Below, piece after piece: positions 47,578 to 51,882 of a stretch of DNA of 51,882 nucleotides. Below the pieces are notes generated by a model that worked only from the letters and a program-made list of their open reading frames with translations, searched no databases and was not told the DNA's origin. A program made the translations under genes and the position numbers. The DNA is from SURF-32 sp964648365 (GTDB lineage: Bacteria > Planctomycetota > Phycisphaerae > UBA1845): positions 1-51,882 of the forward strand of contig CAZYLK010000021.1 of the NCBI GenBank assembly GCA_964648365.1. The letters are read 5' to 3'. How positions within the stretch are numbered: the stretch's first letter is position 1; every line of letters begins with the position of its first letter.

Positions 47578-47604
47578 CGTGGCACGCGTGGCACGGGTGC
47601 CACG
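47578..47604. repeat. GTGGCAC repeats and palindrome
   Basis: CGTGGCAC (47578-47585) is followed by the palindrome CGTGGCAC-GG-GTGCCACG (47587-47604). The 12-mer CACGCGTGGCAC (47583-47594) also occurs twice in the array downstream of leuS (31965-31976, 32023-32034). It lies after the dockerin-type gene and may end its transcript. Confidence 0.75.
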
Positions 47605-47686
47605 TGCGAGCGTGCCCGACGGTTCCGACGTGCGTCCGCCTTCTCCCGGGAACGGTGCTGCAACCGCACCAGCGTCCGAGAAGCCG

Positions 47687-49129
47687 CTACAACGCTCCGG
47701 TCAGGGCCAGCGTCATCGCGTCCCAGTCAGCCAAGTCTACGTCATCGTCCTCGTCGAGGTCGAACGGCTCACACCCCGGGCCGACGCCGCCGCCGGGACC
47801 GCTGTGGCAGCCCTGGAGGCCCGCCACATCGAGCAAGTCCACGTCGCCGTCGTCGTCGGCGTCGCCGGTTCGGCTGACCAGGTTGTGGATGATGTGGACG
47901 TTGTCAGCATTGTTACCCGAGCAGAGGACGCCGACGCGGTCGCCGGGCTGGAAAATCGTCAGGTAGTTGGGCTGATCGGCCACCGGGAACGGCTCGGCGA
48001 CCTGCGCGCCGGTCTGCACGTCAAAGACGTACACGCGCATTGCGGGGAAGATGACCGGCATGGCCGCGCGGCTGCCGTCGCGGCTGAAGGCGACGCGGGC
48101 GTCTCCCTGAGGCGCAACCGTGCCGCCGAACTGGGCCTCGCTGATGATCCGCATGTTCGCCGGGTTGCTCACGTCAACGAACGTCAGCCCGCGGGAGTAG
48201 ATGGCCGCCAGCGTGTCGCCGTACAGAGCGACGTGGTCGCCGAATCCCTGCGTGCCGAAGGCCAGTCCGTCGGGGTCGAGCACGCTGAGGCTGACCACGT
48301 CGAACGCGTGGATCACGCGCTGCTGGTTGGAGACGAACCCGGTCCGGCCGTCGGCGGCAAAGACGATGTTGTCGTTGGAGCCGAAGGAGTTTCCGCCGGG
48401 CAGCGTGATGACGCCTGCGAGCGTCAGATTTACCGGGTTGGACACGTCGGCGACCATGATCCGCCCGTTGGTGGTGTCGACCATCGCCAGCCGGTCGCCC
48501 GCAAGCGCGATGCGATCGGGGTTGCCGGGCAGCGGCAGGCCGTCGGGATCCTCCAGAGCCATCGTGTCGATGTTGAACGAATACAGCGTGTCGTTCGGGA
48601 ACGACGCGACGAAGCCGATATTGCCGTCGGCGTTCATCTCGATGTTCTGACCCTGAATGTTGACCTGGCCGACGATGGGAATGACGCCGGCGATCTGCAA
48701 GTCCGCCGGGTTCGAAATGTCTGCCACCAACACCGCCTGGTTCGGGAACCAGCCGGGTATGACCAGGCGCCGGCCGGCCGTCAGGAATGGATCGCTGGCG
48801 TTGACGCCGGGCAGAACCAGGCCGTCCGGGTCGACGATCTCGCCGGTCAGAACGTCGAACGACCAGAGCATGTCACGCCCGAACGTGGGCACGTAACCCA
48901 CCCGGCCGTCGATGGCGAAGCTGGTGTTCTGAAAGAAGTTGGCCGGATCGGGCGGGTCGAAGACACGGCTGCCTTGGGCGTACGCCCAGTCCGCGCTGGC
49001 TGAGCAGATCGTCAGGGTCATCGCGACCGCGGCGATCGAAGCACGCCACGGGGGGCGGGCCGCCCGCGGCCGGATCTTCGCCGAATGCGCGGGTCGTCTC
49101 TGCGGCGATGTCGTCATACTCGCTGTCAT
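47687..49129 (-). CDS. secreted propeller-like protein with dockerin-type C-terminus
   Basis: 480 residues; ATG 49129 with GGGAG upstream. A signal peptide (ASIAAVAMTLTICSASADWAYAQ) leads into several repeats with VADISNPADLQIAGVI / VADVSNPVNLTLAGVI / VDVSNPANMRIISEA, the layout of LVIVD-type beta-propellers. The end (GDADDDGDVDLLDVAGLQGC ... DLDEDDDVDLADWDAMTLAL) has two Asp-rich calcium-binding loops, the dockerin-like arrangement common in planctomycete secreted proteins. Known dockerins bind cohesins; in planctomycetes the partner is not established. The gene just upstream on the same strand is interrupted by an assembly gap. Confidence 0.85.
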   Translation of the reverse strand: MTASMTTSPQRRPAHSAKIRPRAARPPWRASIAAVAMTLTICSASADWAYAQGSRVFDPPDPANFFQNTSFAIDGRVGYVPTFGRDMLWSFDVLTGEIVDPDGLVLPGVNASDPFLTAGRRLVIPGWFPNQAVLVADISNPADLQIAGVIPIVGQVNIQGQNIEMNADGNIGFVASFPNDTLYSFNIDTMALEDPDGLPLPGNPDRIALAGDRLAMVDTTNGRIMVADVSNPVNLTLAGVITLPGGNSFGSNDNIVFAADGRTGFVSNQQRVIHAFDVVSLSVLDPDGLAFGTQGFGDHVALYGDTLAAIYSRGLTFVDVSNPANMRIISEAQFGGTVAPQGDARVAFSRDGSRAAMPVIFPAMRVYVFDVQTGAQVAEPFPVADQPNYLTIFQPGDRVGVLCSGNNADNVHIIHNLVSRTGDADDDGDVDLLDVAGLQGCHSGPGGGVGPGCEPFDLDEDDDVDLADWDAMTLALTGAL

Positions 49130-49395
49130 CCTGGTCTCCCCTCGGTCGGTCGGGTCGTCGGTTGCCGGTGGCGACGAGCACCCCCAAGGCCCTCGCACAC
49201 CGCCCCGCTCCGGCCCGGTCAGTATACCGGAATCCGAGGCCGCGGTGGAGTCGGACGAGGTTCGGTCCAGCGGCGGGCACCCGTGCCGCGAGCTACGGAC
49301 CACGACGACGGTTGGTGTTGCGATTGGTACTGCCCGATCTTCCGGAATCGGCCGTCGACGCCCGCGGTTGACCCTCACTCGGTATTGTTCGTCCC

Positions 49396-49495
49396 NNNNN
49401 NNNNNNNNNNNNNNNNNNNNNNNNNNNNNNNNNNNNNNNNNNNNNNNNNNNNNNNNNNNNNNNNNNNNNNNNNNNNNNNNNNNNNNNNNNNNNNN
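49396..49495. other. assembly gap (100 N)
   Basis: Exactly 100 N. It cuts the 3' end of the thioredoxin-fold gene on the right. The sequence between the gap and 49129 contains no gene I can support. Confidence 0.99.
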
Positions 49496-50422
49496 CGACA
49501 GGATGTCTTCCGGCGTGGCGCCGGTCAGTTCATCACGACGGGCGGCAAAGTCCCGGTAGGACTGCCACTGCGGATCGTCCGGCGACTGCCGCCATGAGGC
49601 CAGTGCATCCTTGGAAGCCGCCCGGTCGGACTGCTTCTCAATTACGGCCGGGTCGGCGAGGTGCCGCTGATAGCGCACGCTGCCCACCCAGCGCGAATCG
49701 TGGCCGGCCGTGTATTCGATTTCGTCGCAGAAACGCAGAAACTCGTCCGTTTCCATCCGGATTCGCAGCAGTTCCAGCGTTTCTTCGAGCGTCGTCCGAA
49801 CCGCCGCGTCGTACGGGTCCGACCGAAGTCGGTTCATGAGTTCCTCGTCGGTCAGTCGCTCCAGCGGCGACCCGGCCGGGTCGGATTCCTCCGGCGCGGG
49901 ACCGACCTCGTCGGCAAGCCGAGCGACGTCGTCGATCGGCTGGGCCAGCCATGCGTCCGGCTGGCCCGGTTCAGCCGGCGCCCTGCGAAGGACGACGACC
50001 GCCGGGAATTGCCGCACGTCGAATGCTCTGTAGGCGATCGACCTCAGACCGATGGCGAAGCGGGGTTTCATCGCCGAAAGAAGCGACGCGATCTGCTCCT
50101 GAGAGTCCGTGGTCAGACCGAGGACGAGGATGTCCTTGCGACTGGCCGCAAGGTCGTTGAGTTGCGCCACCGCAGCCTTGAGTTGTTCAAGTTCTCTATG
50201 CGTGGAATCGGCCGAAGTCGCCTGCGGCGAGCGCGGCGATCTGAAAAAGAGCATGACATACGTGCGTGTTTCGGGCAGGTTCAGCGTCAGCGCGTTGATC
50301 CACGTCTCGGCCGTCAGGGCCATCGTCTTGTCGCCGGCAGTCGGGTGCTGCATCGCGGGCGCTTGGGCGACGGTGGATGAGATCAGCAAGGTGACTGCAA
50401 GAATCACGGGTTGGTTCTCCAC
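49496..50422 (-). CDS. exported thioredoxin-fold protein, 3' end lost in the gap
   Basis: Partial: 309 residues remain. The start is GTG 50422 (no clear SD), giving a signal peptide (VILAVTLLISSTVAQAPA). Residues about 40-150 resemble a thioredoxin/peroxiredoxin-like fold (TYVMLFFRSPRS, DILVLGLTTDSQEQIASLLS, YRAFDVRQFPAVVVLRRAP), but SPRS stands where the CxxC active site would be, so no redox activity is expected. The remainder is helical (ERLTDEELMNRLRSDPYDAA; LEETLELLRIRMETDEFLRF). The protein's true end and any downstream gene are hidden by the gap. Confidence 0.7.
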
Positions 50423-50698
50423 TCGGCGCCGCGGTCACAGCGCTCGTTACGGCCCTGCCGCCCGCGCGCGACGCTGAGCCAGGTGCCACCACCGGCCCCT
50501 TCTGTGACGGGTGGGATCGAGACAAGTTAATCGTGCTCCCCGGCCCGCTGCGCCGCGCCGTTGATCCCTCATCGGGATGCCCGCCCCCCCGGGTTCCGGC
50601 GGAAGCGACGTGGGGTGCCACCGACCGCGGAGCGGAGTCGTGAGCACCGAATCGCCGGGAGGAACACGGCTGGGGAGTGGGGAAAATGAGCCCTCAGC
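50423..50698. other. gene-free divergent spacer
   Basis: No gene seen. GTGCCACC occurs twice (near 50482 and 50617), recalling the GTGGCAC motif elsewhere in the window. Confidence 0.4.
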
Positions 50699-50739
50699 TT
50701 GACTCCAATAGGAGTGTTGTTACACTCCAATAAGAGTGT
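50699..50739 (+). promoter_or_regulatory. promoter with double operator of the ribbon-helix-helix gene
   Basis: TTGACT (50699-50704), 16-bp spacer, TACACT (50721-50726). Two near-identical 16-bp sites, ACTCCAATAGGAGTGT (50702-50717) and ACTCCAATAAGAGTGT (50724-50739), lie 22 bp apart, two helical turns. Each is itself palindromic. They cover both promoter elements, as expected for repression by the gene product. Confidence 0.65.
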
Positions 50740-50758
50740 CACCGATGGAGGAGCCGTT

Positions 50759-50998
50759 TTGGCCAAGAAACGTCAGCGTCCGGCAGCGAGAGTCACGCTC
50801 AAGATTCCGGCGGAGCTGTACCGGAACCTCGGGAAACTGATCGAGGGCACCGGCTTTCGCAGCGTGACCGAGTTCGCGACCTACGTCCTCCGCGATGTCG
50901 CCGCGGGGGGCACGCTTGAGACCGGCGAGTCGGGCCTGACGGCCCGGGAAGTCGAGGCCGTCCGGCAGCGCCTCCGGGCACTGGGGTACATCGAGTGA
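50759..50998 (+). CDS. ribbon-helix-helix DNA-binding protein (CopG-like)
   Basis: 79 residues. The start is TTG 50759 with GGAGGAG 8 nt upstream; the frame also runs from 50699 but would cover the operator. The N-terminal ARVTLKIPAELYRNLGKLIE followed by TGFRSVTEFATYVLRDV fits a strand that pairs in a dimer and inserts into the major groove, then two helices. The C-terminal 30 residues (LTAREVEAVRQRLRALGYIE) are helical. It may repress its own promoter through the two sites at 50702-50739. No toxin gene follows, so an antitoxin role has no support. Confidence 0.75.
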   Translation: MAKKRQRPAARVTLKIPAELYRNLGKLIEGTGFRSVTEFATYVLRDVAAGGTLETGESGLTAREVEAVRQRLRALGYIE

Positions 50999-51033
50999 AC
51001 CGGCAAACGCGATCATGCGCCAGCGCCGAGCCC

Positions 51034-51214
51034 CGCAGGCTTCAGCCTGCGCGATCCCCCCGGAAGGAAAGCGGCGACGGATCGCGCACGCTGATTCACC
51101 CCGCGCGAACGCGCCGACTTGGCGTCGGCTGCAGATGGGCTTGGTGATTCAGATCGCCACGCCCGGTTTGTAGCCAAATCACCGCCGGAAACTCCGCGCG
51201 GGCTGAAGCCCGCG
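51034..51214. repeat. pair of oppositely oriented REP-like hairpins
   Basis: CGCAGGCT-TC-AGCCTGCG (51034-51051) and CGCGGGCT-GA-AGCCCGCG (51197-51214) are perfect 8-bp stems with 2-nt loops, sharing the GGCTGAAGCC core in opposite orientation. They fill the space between the regulator gene and the transporter gene. No other feature is seen in 50999-51282. Confidence 0.7.
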
Positions 51215-51282
51215 GCTCGCTGATGGCGCGTGATGGTGCCGCTGCATTGTTTGCCTGTTTCGATCCGTTGAGGGGAACTGTC

Positions 51283-51882
51283 ATGTCTACCGAAGAAGCC
51301 TCGAACTGTACGCTCATCTCCGAAGAAGCCTCGAACTGTGCGCTCATCTCCGAAGAAGCGTCGAACCGCAAGATCATGGCCGCCGAAGAGATCTCGAACC
51401 GCACGCTATGGAGTTCGTTCTGGCGCGTCCGCCGGTTGCGCATCTGGTCCGGCGCCGTGCTGTTGATCGTGGCCGCGCTGGTGGTGCAGATCATCGTACC
51501 GGAGTGGAAGATCACGCGCAGCGTGGCTGCGGACCTGGCGCCGCTGGCCATCCTGGCGATCTTCCTGACCGCCATGCTGTGCGAGTACATCGACTCGACG
51601 CTCGGCATGGGCTATGGGACCACGCTGACCCCCATCCTGCTGCTGGCCGGGTTCGAGCCGCTTCAGATTGTCCCGGCCGTGCTGCTGAGCGAATGCCTGA
51701 CCGGCCTCGCTGCGGGTCTGCTTCACCACCGCGACGGCAACGTAGACTTCCTCCGCGACCGCGGCGCCCGCCGCACGGCCGTCCTGCTGACGGTGCTCAG
51801 CGTCGTCGGATCGGTCATCGCGGTGAACCTCGCCCTGCGCATCTCAAAGTTCTGGCTGACCGCCATCATCGCCGTCATCGTC
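51283..51882 (+). CDS. TSUP (TauE/SafE) family transporter, cut by the window edge
   Basis: First 200 residues only. GAGGGG lies 7 nt before the ATG. Residues 3-42 are a tandem repeat of about ten residues (EEASNCTLIS, EEASNCALIS, EEASNRKIM, EEISNRTLW), unusual for the family. Membrane segments follow: IWSGAVLLIVAALVVQIIV, LAPLAILAIFLTAMLCEYI and TLTPILLLAGFEPLQIVPAV. The motif IDSTLGMGYGTTLTP then SECLTGLAAGLLHH is typical of TSUP proteins, which export or import sulfite and other organosulfur anions. Substrate cannot be told. Confidence 0.85.
   Translation, partial: MSTEEASNCTLISEEASNCALISEEASNRKIMAAEEISNRTLWSSFWRVRRLRIWSGAVLLIVAALVVQIIVPEWKITRSVAADLAPLAILAIFLTAMLCEYIDSTLGMGYGTTLTPILLLAGFEPLQIVPAVLLSECLTGLAAGLLHHRDGNVDFLRDRGARRTAVLLTVLSVVGSVIAVNLALRISKFWLTAIIAVIV

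Noticed and set aside
47510..49003. 497-codon open frame on the plus strand
   Set aside because: Antisense to the dockerin-type gene, whose signal peptide, SD and repeats are clear.
47687..50422. 911-codon frame running through the 100-N gap
   Set aside because: The N run is not sequence; each side is a different protein (dockerin-type secreted protein with its own start at 49129, and a thioredoxin-fold protein with its own signal peptide).
50759..50998. Antitoxin of a toxin-antitoxin pair
   Set aside because: The RHH gene has no small gene next to it that could be a toxin; the next gene is a membrane transporter nearly 300 bp away.

Overview
The window comes from a GC-rich bacterium that is almost certainly a member of the Planctomycetota. 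The truncated 16S rRNA gene at the left edge carries GCAGCCACCCGTAGGTGT (413-430), the sequence of the planctomycete probe EUB338-II, where most bacteria have GCTGCCTCCCGTAGGAGT. Secreted proteins with a dockerin-like C-terminus, a secreted WD40 propeller, type IV pilus-type ATPases and many lineage-specific secreted proteins fit this. Two runs of exactly 100 N (26122-26221, 49396-49495) show a scaffolded draft or metagenome assembly.

Layout. 1-1.2 kb: 5' half of a 16S gene on the minus strand with leader, boxA-like element and promoter. 1.2-2.7 kb: anchored protein of unknown role. 3-8 kb: plus-strand run of a PilT-like ATPase, a membrane-anchored GspE/PilB relative with ruined ATPase motifs, and a CvpA-like membrane protein. 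8-11 kb: seven-haem cytochrome c and a secreted beta-repeat protein. 11-18.7 kb: glycan locus, with a CgeB-like glycosyltransferase facing a tightly coupled minus-strand operon (HAD phosphatase, cytidylyltransferase-methyltransferase fusion, radical SAM enzyme, NeuB-like synthase, DUF115/MAF-like protein) that looks like nonulosonic (sialic-like) acid synthesis and transfer. 18.8-22.6 kb: polytopic membrane protein, MFS transporter, FliA/WhiG-type sigma factor. 22.9-26 kb: FAD/Fe-S oxidoreductase with an in-frame palindromic insert. 26.3-31.9 kb: GT4 glycosyltransferase, an internally duplicated unknown protein, Ada, a metal-binding lipoprotein, a CYTH protein. 32-35.4 kb: leuS, flanked on both sides by clusters of identical-format 19-bp hairpins. 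35.6-40.3 kb: degenerate receiver protein, secreted protein, Mrp/ApbC, orphan histidine kinase. 40.5-45.1 kb: two secreted proteins and two small proteins. 45.3-50.4 kb: M23 peptidase lipoprotein, dockerin-type secreted protein, thioredoxin-fold protein broken by a gap. 50.7-51.9 kb: ribbon-helix-helix regulator with a double operator, and the start of a TSUP transporter.

The strongest candidates for something undescribed are: (i) a 74-residue four-cysteine C-terminal module that aligns without gaps between two otherwise unrelated secreted proteins; (ii) the glycan operon with its unusual fusion; (iii) a GspE/PilB pseudo-ATPase beside PilT; (iv) a 120-bp palindromic element present twice with perfect 26-bp arms, each at the 3' end of a gene; and (v) the hairpin arrays around leuS. 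Functions are assigned by motif reading only; no database search was possible.
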